A stretch of DNA of 64,000 bases, taken from the NCBI GenBank assembly GCA_013407085.1, contig JACCGJ010014703.1:58461-122460 (forward strand), given 5' to 3'. Shown here piece after piece: positions 1 to 9,639 of this stretch. A program made the translations under genes and the position numbers. Position 1 is the first letter of the stretch. Each line of letters opens with the position of its first letter. The notes under the pieces were generated by a model. The model was not told the DNA's origin, searched no databases, and was given only the letters and a program-made list of their open reading frames with translations. This DNA is from Atriophallophorus winterbourni (lineage: Eukaryota > Platyhelminthes > Trematoda > Plagiorchiida > Microphallidae).

Positions 1-2
1 CC

Positions 3-411
3 CAAAGGAGGATACGACGTGATATTATTCTGACCTGTAGGATTGTGTCTACCGAAGGACATCCACTAAAACCCTTCCTTGATGTATGTGATGGAAAAGT
101 GACACGCGGACATACCTTATCCCTTTACGTTCTAAGTTCCCGTATTGATTGTCGGCGCCATTTTTTCGCCGTACGAGCTATATTTCTTTGGAATTCCCTA
201 CCCCAACACGTGGTGGACTCTCCTTGCCTGGCGATTTTTAAAACGAAATTGGACTTGCAAACGGACATCATTCGTGAGCCTTACATTTGATATTCTTTAT
301 TGCTTTTATACTATTGTAATTTTCATGTTTTATTCATACCGTAATCCTGTGGTGTTGTAAAGTATTAACCTTTTTTAACCATAAATCCTTGAATCTTGAA
401 TCTTGGGACTC
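3..411 (+). mobile_element. CR1-like family A, 3' end (RT C-terminal tail plus 3' UTR)
   Basis: The open frame from base 3 to a stop at about 290 encodes the C-terminal part of a CR1-type reverse transcriptase polyprotein. It includes the W-N-S-L-P block (LWNSLPQHV) that sits near the end of the other CR1 copies here. The reading is almost the same as the end of the large element at 13.9-18.1 kb. After the stop comes a short 3' UTR ending in about two and a half copies of the heptamer TTGAATC (about 388-411), a CR1-type 3' tail. The window edge truncates the 5' side, so an upstream RT may lie outside. No intact gene is implied. Confidence 0.85.
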
Positions 412-480
412 TCTAACGTTCGTACGTATCACGCTCAGTGTGTATGACGGGTTCTTTTTGCGTAACGGAAAGTCAATTTT

Positions 481-1305
481 TTAAGAATTTAAACCATTTT
501 GGGCTTGACTTTGTGAGTCGGGTACAGCAGTTTTGGAGTGTACAGCTGTGGTCGACCGTAACAGCATATCACAGTAGGAATTTCCTAATTCCGGGGTCGT
601 TTTAACTGATTCCAAAACGGGATTAACCCTGCTTTTTTTCTTTTTTGGCACACCAATAGCCTTAGTTTCAGATTCCTTCAGTGGTGATTCCGAAATCGTT
701 GTATTGATATGATGGTTTACATCAGTGATCGCTTGCGTACTCACATGATTAACCAATATTTCCTCCACACGTCGAAGGCTCAACTCTAAACTGGCCATTC
801 TATTTTCTAATTTGGCTTCAAAAGTATTGGCATCGTGCAAGGATTTAGCTTTGCAGCGAACACAGACATAGCAGGTGCCTGGAACCTTTTCATTATTTAT
901 TAAGGCTATCGAATCAGGGGATAAAGTACGGTCACATTTACCATGGATCTTACCCATATACAAAAAACACATTATGACTTCACTCGCCATCTGGTTGTTC
1001 ACATGATTTGCACATGACCTCGGGACAATTCTGCGTGTCGAGATTCGTCCTGTCAGCTGGGCCGGCCCTGACCATTGTCGCGTTCGCCGTATCCAGGCCC
1101 TTTGCACATAGGTCAAGTTGGTTCCATGTCGCTGTCGGGTGAAAAATCTTCGCTGTCACAGCTGGATTGATCGATTTTTTGTCCGTATGTTGGATCTCGC
1201 GATGCGGTCAAACATGTTAGTAGCCTGAAGTGGGTTGTTCGGCTGAGTGGTGGGCGTTTGGTCGGCAGGTCGATGTGGCTGCTTTGGAACTCGTGATTTC
1301 GTCAT
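481..1305 (-). pseudogene. CR1-like ORF1 fragment (Cys-rich finger plus basic region)
   Basis: An ATG at 1305 (minus) opens a frame that soon hits a stop. Coding sense continues in another frame from about 1116 to a stop at 481. The protein has a Cys-rich segment (PGTCYVCVRCKAK) followed by a helical stretch with the sequence ENRMASLELSLRR, then a lysine-rich patch. The same CYVC-x2-CKAK module starts ORF1 of the element at 13.9 kb, so this is the nucleic-acid-binding ORF1 of a CR1-like LINE. At least one frameshift or stop separates the start from the finger. About 1306-1490 may be its 5' UTR. Confidence 0.7.
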
Positions 1306-1529
1306 TTAGCAAATAATCCACTATAACTCGTTAACCACACAAGGTAGAATACATAAACTAGTATCAAAATACGTAGCTCGACGCTATTTTGTAATGATAG
1401 CGTAAACCGTAGAATAGTTAGCGATGGGAAAATGTTTGCGCGCGTGAGCAAACTGAGATATTTACGCCGATATGGCAACTTTGCTGTGAATCAGTTAACA
1501 AGAGCAAGACGAGTAAATTCTGATAGATA

Positions 1530-2622
1530 GGTTGCGTTCCATTTTTGATAGCCGCTTCAATTGGTGCACTTACTTATCCTCTCGAATAAGTGAAGTCACT
1601 TAGTTGCGTAACATACGGAAATGTTGTCACGAAGTAGAAGTATTGTTGGCTTTATGCTGCATCCACGCTGCTCACTTCAGCGCTATTCACTTTTTTGTTC
1701 TTCTGCGGACAAGAAAGAAAGTTCATGTTCAGATCTGTTAGGAACGATCTGTAAGTTCTCATCTATCTTCAGTTTCATAAAATCTACAAGTTTGTTCCAT
1801 TGCGAGCCAGGGCTTATGTATTCCTTCTGCCAATGCTGAACCTGCACGAGCGATTTACTCACGGCCAATTTATATACCCGGCGATCCACCCAATTAAGAG
1901 CAAGCGATTGATGAGTACTGCAAATATAGTCGAGCACAAGCACTGAATGGTCACTAAGACCCAGTAGAGTCTGGAATCCGATCGTTTCGACAGATTGTTC
2001 TTCCGATGTTAACACCAAATCCAAGACGGATGGACGGTCAGAACCTCTGCATTCGTGAACTTGGTTGTATAATGGGACTGAATCTAGTACCTAACTAAAT
2101 CGGTGTTCTAGCGTTTGTGGGGAGTGAACATATTTGAGATAAAGGGTTGGTAGGTTAAAATCACCCACAATAAGTATTGTTGCTTGCTGAGTGCAAGTCA
2201 TGCGCTGAAGCACTTGGATCAACCGTTCGTTGTATGATTCCGAGGATGAAGGAGACCCGTAGATCACGCCAATCATGCAAACTTCACCAGACGTCAGCGT
2301 TAGAGAACAACAAATTGTATCCTCGAGAATGAATTCTGTTTTGTCTATTGGACGGCACTGGAGGCGATTATGATAATAAAGAGCAACACCGCCTCCACTT
2401 CTCTCTTGATCGTTCCTTATCAAATTCATATTTGGAATTGATATCTCGGTTTCAATCAATTGCGAAGAATATCATGTTTCTGTAATAGCGATAATGTCAG
2501 GTGAGTAGCGCGAGCATATCTCCGTTAACTACGCTAATTTGTTCGAAAGGCTTTGCGAATTTGTATATAAACATCTTATGGAGTTTATAGTGTTCAAATC
2601 ATGAAAGGTTATCAATGGACCG
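1530..2622 (-). mobile_element. CR1-like family A, endonuclease region of ORF2 (broken)
   Basis: Minus-strand remnants of an AP-like endonuclease: frame 2459-2091 carries SGGGVALYYHN, GVIYGSPSSS and IVGDFNLPTL, and frame 2024-1683 carries ILDLVLTSEEQ and GLSDHSVLVLDY, the last holding the SDH motif of the EN domain. The same protein is read on the plus strand at 15.1-15.96 kb, and DNA similarity to that copy runs from about 1530 to 2622. A stop and a frameshift separate the two halves, so it is dead. The RT part is missing; the copy adjoins the family B tail at 2623. Confidence 0.85.
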
Positions 2623-3827
2623 ACTCAATTCAATTCAATTCAATTTTAATGGTCTAAAAAGCATATAGCTTAACAAAAACCACAGAATAATATGGGAATT
2701 ACGAATAACATGGGTAGAAAAAACGGGATTTGTTTTGTTACTGGGCAGTTCAGGAATCAAGTAAAGATCCATCGGACAGAAACTGTTTTCAAAGTTCAAA
2801 GCTTTTATGGTGTAAAATATATAGTTTCAAAGTTTAGATTGGTCAACATGAAATTGTCCAAGTTCGATTTGAATATATCCAAGTTGGGTGAATGTTCAAC
2901 ATTACAAGATAGGGAGTTCCAGGTAAAGCATACACGTACAGAATAAAAGTACCTTCGACAGTTTAGTCTCGAGTCGGGAATAAGTACTGTATAGTCATGA
3001 CTCTGGCTGGTTCTGGATGGTAGTCGCGCGAATTGTTGATTTAGGGGATGGTTGGGGGTATGCAGTATATTGAACATAAGTATCAAATCACCTCTAAGAC
3101 GGCGGTAGCGAGAGTCGAATAGATTGAGACTTGCAATAAGATCTTCGTATTGTTTGTGCTTCAAACCGCGTACGAGCTTGGTGGTCCGATTATATATTCT
3201 CTGCAAGAGGCTGATGTCCTTCTGTAGCCAGGGTGACCAAGCCTGAACCGCATACTCCATGGTTGGCCTCAAGTACGTATTAATTATTCGATGAACGGTT
3301 TGCTTAGTGAAACTCCCGAACACGCGTTTTAGCAGTAGCAGTACTCGTGACGTCTTTTCATAGACAGCTGTGACGTTATGTGACGGTTTCAAAGTGCTGC
3401 TCACCCACACACCTAAGTCCTTCTCCTTGTCAGTGCTTTCAAGAATATGGAACCAAGGGTGTAGGAGTACTCAAAATGTCTTCCAACAGTCAATACCTTG
3501 CATTTTCTGACATTGAAAGGTAGTTCATTTCTAACTGACCAGTCTTGTAAGGCATCGAGGTCCAGCTGAAGCTCTCTGCAATGCTCAGTTGTACGTACTT
3601 GTGTCCACAGCTTGATGTCATCCGCAAATAACAAGATTTTGCAGCGAACAAGTTTTGGTAAGTCGTTGACATACATCAGGAAAAGAAGTGGTCCAATCAC
3701 TGATCCCTGCGGCACCCCACTCGTTACTGCAATAGGTCGTAACAAAGCACCATCAACCCTTACTCGAATGACACGGTCGCGGAGATAATCTTAAAACCAG
3801 GCTAGTAATGAACCCTTGATTCCACAT
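2623..3827 (-). mobile_element. CR1-like family B, RT C-terminal half and 3' UTR (outer element, first segment)
   Basis: Minus-strand RT pieces. Frame 3745-3413 carries motif B (SGVPQGSVIGP) and motif C (LLFADDIKLW). Frame 3410-2805 carries the thumb and C-terminal region (TYLRPTMEYAVQAWSPW, RRLRGDLILMFNI, FTWNSL). The 3' UTR ends at about 2623 in four copies of TTGAA. The element continues upstream at 4577 after an insertion at 3855-4549: the conserved order GFRK, SKAFDRVNH, LLLQKMEL resumes into GIKGSLLAWF only when the insertion is removed. An in-frame stop after LLAWF and a frameshift near 3412 make it non-functional. Confidence 0.9.
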
Positions 3828-3854
3828 AGCTCCATCTTTTGTAGTAACAGACTG
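3828..3854. repeat. Target site duplication, left copy (27 bp)
   Basis: These 27 bp recur exactly at 4550-4576, on either side of the plus-strand LINE fragment at 3855-4549. They belong to the RT reading frame of the interrupted minus-strand element (around the residues LLLQKMEL). This is the duplication expected when a LINE inserts. Confidence 0.95.
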
Positions 3855-4549
3855 AAGACTTCACTGCAGTGCAAAGCGGCTTACAAAAAGGCGTCACAAG
3901 TATTGGCGTTATTGAGACGAATTTTCGGCAGATTCTCCAATCAGTCGGTGCCCCGTATCATGAACACCAATCTGAGACCAGCGATGGAGTACGCTGTTCA
4001 GGCTTGGTCACCCTGGATTCAGAAAGACATCAATCTTCTGCAGCGTATTTACCACCGAACCACAAAGCTTGTACCCGGACTAGCTGCTAAACCATATGAA
4101 GAACGTTTGAGGATTCTCAATCTTTTCGACTTTCGCTGTCGTCGACTAAGAGGTGACCTCATACTGATGTACAATATTATGCACGTCCCTAACCATCCCT
4201 TGTCCAAACTTTTCACACGCTCGCCACCCCGTACCAGTCGGAAACATGAACTTTCAGTGCTTATTCCCACTTCAAGACTGAACTGTCGAAGATATTCGTA
4301 TGCTGTACGTGTAAGTTTCACATGGAACACCCTCCCCTCCACTGTTACACACTCAGCCAACCTGGATACTTTTAAAGCTAATTTGGACAAACACTTGAGA
4401 GACAACCCAAACTTTGATACGATTTACACTACATGAGTTTTCCTATTCTTCTTTTTTATTGTATATACCTCATAACTCCATCCTATGGTTATTGTTAAGC
4501 TAAATGCTTTTTAGACCATTACAACTTTGAATCACTTTGAATCACTTTG
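3855..4549 (+). mobile_element. CR1-like family B, 5'-truncated copy nested in another CR1 copy
   Basis: A 695-bp insertion holding the C-terminal third of a CR1 RT polyprotein (AMEYAVQAWSPWIQKDI, RRLRGDLILMYNI, SFTWNTLP) to a stop at 4434-4436. A short 3' UTR follows, ending in two and a half ACTTTGAATC-type repeats at about 4530-4549. The frame from 3858 to the stop is unbroken, so the copy is fairly young. It is 5'-truncated, as is usual for target-primed reverse transcription, and flanked by a perfect 27-bp duplication. It lies opposite in strand to the element it interrupts. Confidence 0.92.
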
Positions 4550-4576
4550 AGCTCCATCTTTTGTAGTAACAGACTG
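4550..4576. repeat. Target site duplication, right copy (27 bp)
   Basis: Exact second copy of 3828-3854. Joining the flanks after removing one copy restores the outer element's RT order. Confidence 0.95.
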
Positions 4577-4755
4577 TGGTTGACACGATCGAATGCTTTT
4601 GACATATCAATATAACAAGCGTGTACTGTGAGACCTTTGTCTACAGCTTGTGTCCAGTCATCGAGGGCCAGCAGAAGGTTTGTAAGGCAAGAGTGTCTTT
4701 TTCTGAAGCCGTGTTGTTCGACTGCGAGCAATCAATTGTCTTCCTGATGTTTTGT
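4577..4755 (-). mobile_element. CR1-like family B, RT fingers/palm start (outer element, second segment)
   Basis: The minus frame from about 4731 encodes VEQHGFRKRHSCLTNLLLAL and then CYIDMSKAFDRVNH, which is RT motif A with its catalytic Asp kept. It continues the RT interrupted at 3827. On its 5' side, near 4755, it abuts ORF1-type sequence directly with no endonuclease region between. This is either an internal deletion or a chimeric join of two copies. Confidence 0.8.
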
Positions 4756-5199
4756 GACGGTTAGAGCCGGAATGCTCAAGTTTTCTTGGAGCTATTGCAT
4801 GCTATTCAGCTTGAACCGCATCACTGGGCGTTGATGGGTCGATACTATCCGTTTGCTTGCTTCCGGTTATTATCATGGGCAAGCTCAACTTGACGTTTTG
4901 GGATAGGTTTCTTCTACTAGCTTTCCATTCACGTTTGACATTATCGGTTATTTCGGTTGTCAAGAAGGTTAGCTTTAAAAGGCTAGGACCTTGCCCTTTA
5001 TAGTTTGCAGACCGCGGTATCCTAAAAGCATCCACTAGTATGGCTTTTTTAAAACCAATTGTTTCGGCTAGGTATTTCCACTGTTTGTGATTGTGCTCAA
5101 CTTTTTCTTGAGAAGGTACTTCAACAGCATCTTCCGGAAATGTCTAGAAATACAATACTTCTAGTATTATTTCCTCGAGATTTATTCGACGGCTTTCGC
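4756..5199 (-). pseudogene. CR1-like family A, ORF1 3' part (first segment)
   Basis: The minus frame 5035-4802 encodes FRIPRSANYKGQGPSLLKL and then a basic region with GSKQTDSIDPSTPSDAVQAE. The 13.9-kb element has the matching VDVFRIPQPANYKGQGPS at its ORF1 end. Sequence similarity continues to about 5199, where the non-coding element at 5200-5771 begins, and resumes at about 5800. Confidence 0.8.
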
Positions 5200-5771
5200 T
5201 TCCAAAGGTTGTCATAGCCGGGGGTGGCAGTGAGAATAAGCTCCCACAGTTTATAAAATGCTCCCATATGGCGCCCGTCTCAAATAGCCTCTGACAACCA
5301 AGTCCAGCTTCTGGCCTATACGAGTGGCTCCCCGAGCCCGGCGGAACTGCATCTACCGACAGGAGAAGGAGCGAGGGCGAGAGACTGACACCTGGAAACT
5401 AGTTTGCTTCGGGCAGATGGAGCTCGTTACCCTGGGAGGGAATTTCATATAAGGGAATGAAAACCCTGATTTTCAACCTCCGATGCCTTGCGGGATACCC
5501 GATCGCTGGAATGGATTCGGGAGAAAACCCTGAGAAAAAATCTGGAACAGAGTCTGTTAGACTGTTAGTTGGTGCATACCACCTCTTTCTGTCAACTCCC
5601 TGCTGCCTTGCAGGTCGCACTTGGTTATGCAAAGGCTAGAGAAGCTGACTCGAACAAACGCCGAATGGTGCTGGGGACACCGATTTGTACCCGAATTCCC
5701 AAGACACTTCATTGAAGCCTACTCATCCTCTAGGAGGAGATAGTCGCACAATAGTTAAGTAAAGTAAGTAA
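5200..5771 (+). mobile_element. Non-coding ~570-bp retroelement, copy 1, with RTE-type 3' end
   Basis: Strongly similar along its whole length to 11788-12336. It has no conserved ORF; the frames differ between copies and are broken. The last ~45 bases (ACTCATCC, GGAGGAGATAGTCGCACA, then AGT-rich tail) match the 3' end of the RTE-like element ending at 27094. That suggests it uses that LINE's reverse transcriptase for mobility. It sits within a minus-strand CR1 ORF1 copy. It has no clear tRNA-like A and B boxes, so a Pol III promoter is not supported. No clean target duplication was found for this copy because the host sequence is rearranged at the join. Confidence 0.82.
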
Positions 5772-6440
5772 GATCTGCATGGATTCAAGATTCAAGATCT
5801 AAGATGGTAAGCATTTAAGAGTACGTTTTCCACGTCCTCCGCAGATTGCAGCGTTATCCGTAAAAGGCGAGGATCATCTTTGTGAGGAGAATTCAGTCGC
5901 CAGTTCAGTCAAACTATTGATGGGTTAGTAACTGAGGCCAGTCTCATCTGACTTCCCAGTTTATACTACTCAACTAAGTCATGTTTTTGCCTTGCTTTGA
6001 ACGTTGGTGCATATAACACTAAGGTTTATACCAGCCGGTTTTGATTTATAATTTGATTCGGTCTTTTTCTATCTGGTTTTGCTGTGTACTTTCTCGTTTC
6101 CGTTATGTTATGGAGTCACTGATCCCGGCGAACACTTACCCGTTTTAGTCACCATCTGCGGGGTTATCTGGGCAAATGTTGGTTTGTTGAAGTATAATTG
6201 ATTTTATATCGGCTCTTTGGCAGTAAACTCTAAGTCGGGTAACGATGGTGCCTTGATTCCAGTCCATTTAGACGCGTCTCAATTTCATACTCCGTGGTTT
6301 TCACCTCTGAGGATGACGCTGTTTGTCTGGCCTTGCAAACCTGGTAAACTTAACAAACACCGGGACACTTATCTCCAATAATAATCGCTATGACATCCGA
6401 GGTCAGCGATTTGTCGCATTTTGCATACACTTTCAACAAG
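5772..6440 (-). pseudogene. CR1-like family A, ORF1 5' and middle part (second segment, decayed)
   Basis: Matches, in reverse, ORF1 of the large element (13.93-14.6 kb). The stretch around 5810-6000 matches the region coding for the KHDLAEWYKF block, and 6300-6440 matches the Cys-rich finger region. Many substitutions and indels leave no long frame. The join to the non-coding element, about 5778-5800, contains a short run of the family A tail heptamer in reverse (GATTCAAGATTCAAGATCT), so a further truncated CR1 3' end may lie there. Confidence 0.65.
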
Positions 6441-6470
6441 CAAGCGTAAAACGTAAACTAATCTTACTGT

Positions 6471-6512
6471 CTCCACCTGATGACGGCAAACAGCCAGAAA
6501 CTGGTAGTGGAG
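6471..6512 (+). ncRNA. Hammerhead ribozyme-like motif, type I, with short stem III
   Basis: Read from 6471: stem I 5' strand CTCCAC; core CTGATGA (6477-6483); stem II GGC-AAACA-GCC, with a C/A mismatch next to the core at 6484/6496; core GAAA (6497-6500); stem III of two pairs (A-U, C-G) closed by a two-base loop; cleavage triplet GTA ending at 6506; stem I 3' strand GTGGAG (6507-6512), a perfect six-pair match to CTCCAC. All core bases of the hammerhead fold are present. The 10.1/11.1 mismatch may lower activity. Folding and cleavage are inferred, not shown. Confidence 0.82.
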
Positions 6513-6710
6513 TGTAATTTCGGGGATGTGAGCAACACATCACTTTGGTCATCTTTAAGCGCCTTGAGTGCTAGACGACGAATCACTATGTGATTCTGTG
6601 TTTTAACATCGTGGTTCGTTGTACGAACCCTATGCAACAGTGGCATTCAAGTATAATCTTGTTTACCATTTATCCACTGTTTCACGGCTCACTGAACCTA
6701 ATCTTACTGT

Positions 6711-6752
6711 CTCCACCTGATGATGGCAAACAGCCAGAAACCGGTAGTGGCG
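6711..6752 (+). ncRNA. Hammerhead ribozyme-like motif, second copy, perfect stem II
   Basis: Same layout 240 bases downstream: core CTGATGA (6717-6723), stem II TGGC-AAACA-GCCA now fully paired (four pairs), core GAAA, two-pair stem III, triplet GTA ending at 6746, and stem I of at least four pairs (CCAC with GTGG). The compensating T at 10.1 in this copy supports selection for the stem in the ancestor. Confidence 0.82.
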
Positions 6753-6790
6753 TGTAATTTCCGGGGATGTGAGCAACACATCACGTGACA

Positions 6791-7345
6791 CACCTATTAA
6801 GGAATTTCCCATCCAAGACTTGGCACCATGGCTGAGGAAGGACATCGAACTACTTGACAGGATTTATCATCGTGCTACAAAGTTGGTGTCCCGTTACAGA
6901 AATTTGCTTTTCAAAGAGCGAATGTTAAAACTAAATTTACACGATTTAAACCAAACGACAGATACTGAGTGACCTCCTGTTGGCATCCAAAATCTTGCAT
7001 ACTGAAAACCATCCCCTTAAACACTTGCTAAAGCCCAATGGCCTTGCTTGAACACGAAAACATTCAAAGGCTTTAAGCATTCCGCATTCTCGATGGGATA
7101 TTCGTCGAAATTTTTTTCTAGGTAAGAATTTGTTTCACTTGGAACATCTTACCTGAAGAAATCATACGCTCGGAATCTGTTGAGGTTTTCGCTTCTAAAC
7201 TCGATGAGTATATGACGAACCATGCGGTATGTGACTGTCCACATTGATTTTTGACTGATTTTATATTTTTACTCCACATACTTCGTCATCCTATGGTTAT
7301 TGTTAAGCTTACTCTTTTGCTACCATAAAACTTTCTGAGTTCTGA
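6791..7345 (+). mobile_element. CR1-like family B-type, decayed RT C-terminal and 3' UTR
   Basis: Frame 6790-6972 encodes LAPWLRKDIELLDRIYHRAT, matching the thumb region of the other CR1 copies (SPWLQKDISLLQRIYNRTT). Beyond the stop at about 6970 the similarity continues through several stops. The 3' UTR signature CATCCTATGGTTATTGTTAAGCTT is found in broken form at about 7280-7312. The tail repeat is worn to a single AACTTTCTGAG-like unit. Confidence 0.75.
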
Positions 7346-7819
7346 TCAAATTGTGGTTCTAGGTCAATCGATAGAATACTTAGATTTGCAGCTTGAGCGT
7401 TACCTTATTGGATCCGGAATCTTTCTGTTTTTGAACGCCCTGGGTTGTTGTAAAACTCCGTTTTAACCGTGGTTTTAAGGTCAAATTTGATCATGAAACA
7501 ATCAACTGAATACCGGAGTACCTGATTGCGTGGGCTTGAGCAGAAAGCATCTGTAACCAACGGCGTTCAAATCAACGGAAATCATTCACGAAAATCATGT
7601 TTGGACACCTTCATTTTGAACAATTGATGAAAAATCTTCAATACGAAAATGACTTTATACGGTGAATCATCTTGCCACCTAAACTTCAAGTTAGAATAAC
7701 TTTTAGTGTTAGATCTCAATACCAATTTAGAGAATCGGATGGAAACATGCTATATTACAGACAATTTTCTTATCTTTTCGCTTCTATTTCAGAAGCGGAA
7801 TGTTGCACAGAATCAGCTC
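7346..7819. other. Unassigned sequence
   Basis: No recognisable gene or repeat. An open frame at 7672-7935 begins in unrelated sequence and only its end overlaps the RT fragment in another frame. I do not regard it as a gene. Confidence 0.4.
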
Positions 7820-8258
7820 TAACTGATTGCACTCGATGCTCTGTGCATTTATTCACGTCTATTTTAGAGGGGCACGGTTATAGTTGGAACGGGAAAGTCG
7901 TTTTTAACGGTTTTCAACCCATCGAAAGAATTTAACCGCATAAACCACTGTCTTCTCTTGCAGAAGCTGGAAAGTTGTGATATCACTGGCAGACTATTAG
8001 CCTGGTTACAAAATTACCTGACTGATCGGCTTGTTCAAGTCTCTGTGGCCGGTGTTCTATCGAAGTTTGTAGCCGTGACATGTGAAGTGCCTCAGGGATC
8101 CGTCCTCGGACCAATACTCTTCGCGCTTTATGCCAATGACATACCGGCTCTCATCAAATGTAAGATCGTACTGTTCGCGGACGATATAAAAGTGTGGTCG
8201 AAGATAAGTAAGTCGGAAGACTGCGAACTTCTCCAGACGGATCTGGACAAAATCCAGG
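7820..8258 (+). mobile_element. CR1-like RT palm fragment
   Basis: Decayed motif A region at 7820-7960, then an open frame 7958-8269 encoding LLAWLQNYLTDRLVQ, EVPQGSVLGPILFALY and IVLFADDIKVW (motifs B and C with both Asp residues). The first part is frame-shifted. The copy ends abruptly at about 8258 before an AT-repeat tract, so its 3' half is missing. Confidence 0.88.
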
Positions 8259-8269
8259 TTTTTAATTGA

Positions 8270-8345
8270 TATCTATATAATATAGCAGAGATATTATATA
8301 TATTATATATATATTATATATTCTTAGATCTATATTCTATGATAT
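8270..8345. repeat. AT-rich simple repeat
   Basis: Interrupted TATATA/ATATTA runs directly after the truncated RT fragment. Low-complexity DNA without other signal. Confidence 0.85.
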
Positions 8346-8659
8346 ATCTGCAACCTATAATTCTTACGAGGGCGGTCAACATACATTGTTTTTCAAATGA
8401 ATGCGAGATGAATCGTCAGTTTGTTAGACAACCAAGTATCCCTCTGTGTGATGGCAGATGTTGAAAGATTGTCAAGTGTCGAGCAACCAGATTGGCAGCA
8501 TTTGATGTAATTTCTCAGACATTTCCATTCCGTTTTCTCTATTTTGTGTTTTTAACAAGTGTACCCGTTTTCCGACCCCAACTAGTCTGAAAACAATAAA
8601 CTTATTGCGTTGATCGATTGGAATGTGTTTGGAATCGATCGTGTATTCATAATGAAGAA

Positions 8660-8990
8660 ATCTCGACAATTTGCGCTCAGCACTGATGCGAAGGTAAATA
8701 GTTGTTGTTCACCTTATACCTATTAGTTAGTTTTCTTTTTCTTCAAAAATTGATAAGTATACACACAGAAGCAGAGAAATCGACCACTGATCTTGGTCAT
8801 GCCTACGAGACGTGACACACAGTAGGCGTACATACGCTGTTTAGCGATAAGGTCAAATCAGTGGTGGTGGGTTGACTGCAATTTAGTCATACTCCCTGTT
8901 CTGACTATCACCCTTGGTCTGACGAAGCTTCTGCGTCAGAAGTGAAACGTTACCCAAAACCTGTTCTAACCGATTGCATTTAATTTTTTT
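8660..8990 (+). repeat. PLE-like terminal repeat, copy 1, with hammerhead-like hairpin at its end
   Basis: Shares blocks with 13575-13925 in the same order: GCTCAGCACTGATGCGAAGGT, a TTTTTCTTCAAAAAT block, ATCGACCACTGATC, and GATAAGGTCAAATCAGTGGT. Near its end is CTGACGA-hairpin-GAAACGTT (8919-8951), also found at 18060-18092. In Penelope-like elements hammerhead motifs occur in terminal repeats, which is why I lean to a PLE origin; no PLE coding sequence adjoins this copy. Confidence 0.55.
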
Positions 8991-9639
8991 GCATTATTGC
9001 GTTGATATTTGGCGTTTTTTGTACTTAAGTGTTTTTCTCGATGATTATGCCACCGGATAATTGTTGAGAAAAGATCTTCCGTCTTTACTTGTAAAGAATT
9101 CATTACGTATGACAGTACAAATCAACTGTAAGTAAAGGTTGTATTGACCGCTGTAATATAGCATTAGCAAAGGCAGACTAATCCGAATAGTTAAACTCGT
9201 ATAAATAAAAAGGAGTCGTGCGTGCTCACATGCTGCACACTCGTTTAAATTCACGTTTTCGGCTCAGCGGGTGACAAACTTGACGAAAAGCTCAACTCTA
9301 AGTCATACAATACACGAACAGAAGCTTAACGATCCCCGATTACGGAGAATCCGGTGCAGATTAAACACGTCACGAATGACCAGATTATCGAATTAATGCG
9401 TGTTCTCTAAAGCTGTTCTACTGAGTATATTCACGTTGTCACGACAGCCTCACCAATGCTGACTGAGCCAAGTCTGTCGAGTGGAAAATGGTTGTATCGT
9501 GAAATACGCAGAAATCCCGGAATTGCATTTCAGGAGGCCACACTAGCTGTAAAAGGGTTTATTGATGCTCACGACATTGATATTGCCGTGTTAAAAGAAC
9601 TCGATCGCTTTGAGTTAAAGTATTGGGTGTTTTCTTCAA
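8991..9639. other. Unassigned sequence with a 116-codon open frame start
   Basis: Nothing recognised. An open frame starts at 9456 and runs to 9806. Its first 60 residues (for example RNPGIAFQEATLAVKGFIDA) match no family I know. Its later part overlaps, in a different frame, what looks like the linker before a CR1 RT. Treated as unsupported. Confidence 0.35.

Larger units (their letters stand above)
6450..6790 (+). repeat. Hammerhead-bearing short repeat, one complete 240-bp monomer plus flanks
   Basis: Two hammerhead-type motifs lie exactly 240 bases apart, so the sequence between their predicted cleavage points (after 6506 and after 6746) is one full monomer of a tandem repeat. The monomer contains the conserved blocks AAGCGCCTTGAGTGCT, GGTTCGTTGTACGAACCC (a small hairpin resembling a tRNA T-arm) and CACTGAACCTAATCTTACTG. 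Related copies in the window are at 10997-11212, 19299-19745, 22925-23130 and 27740-27880. It has no coding capacity. It resembles in plan the Sm-alpha SINEs of schistosomes and other hammerhead retroelements, but the sequence differs. Confidence 0.85.
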
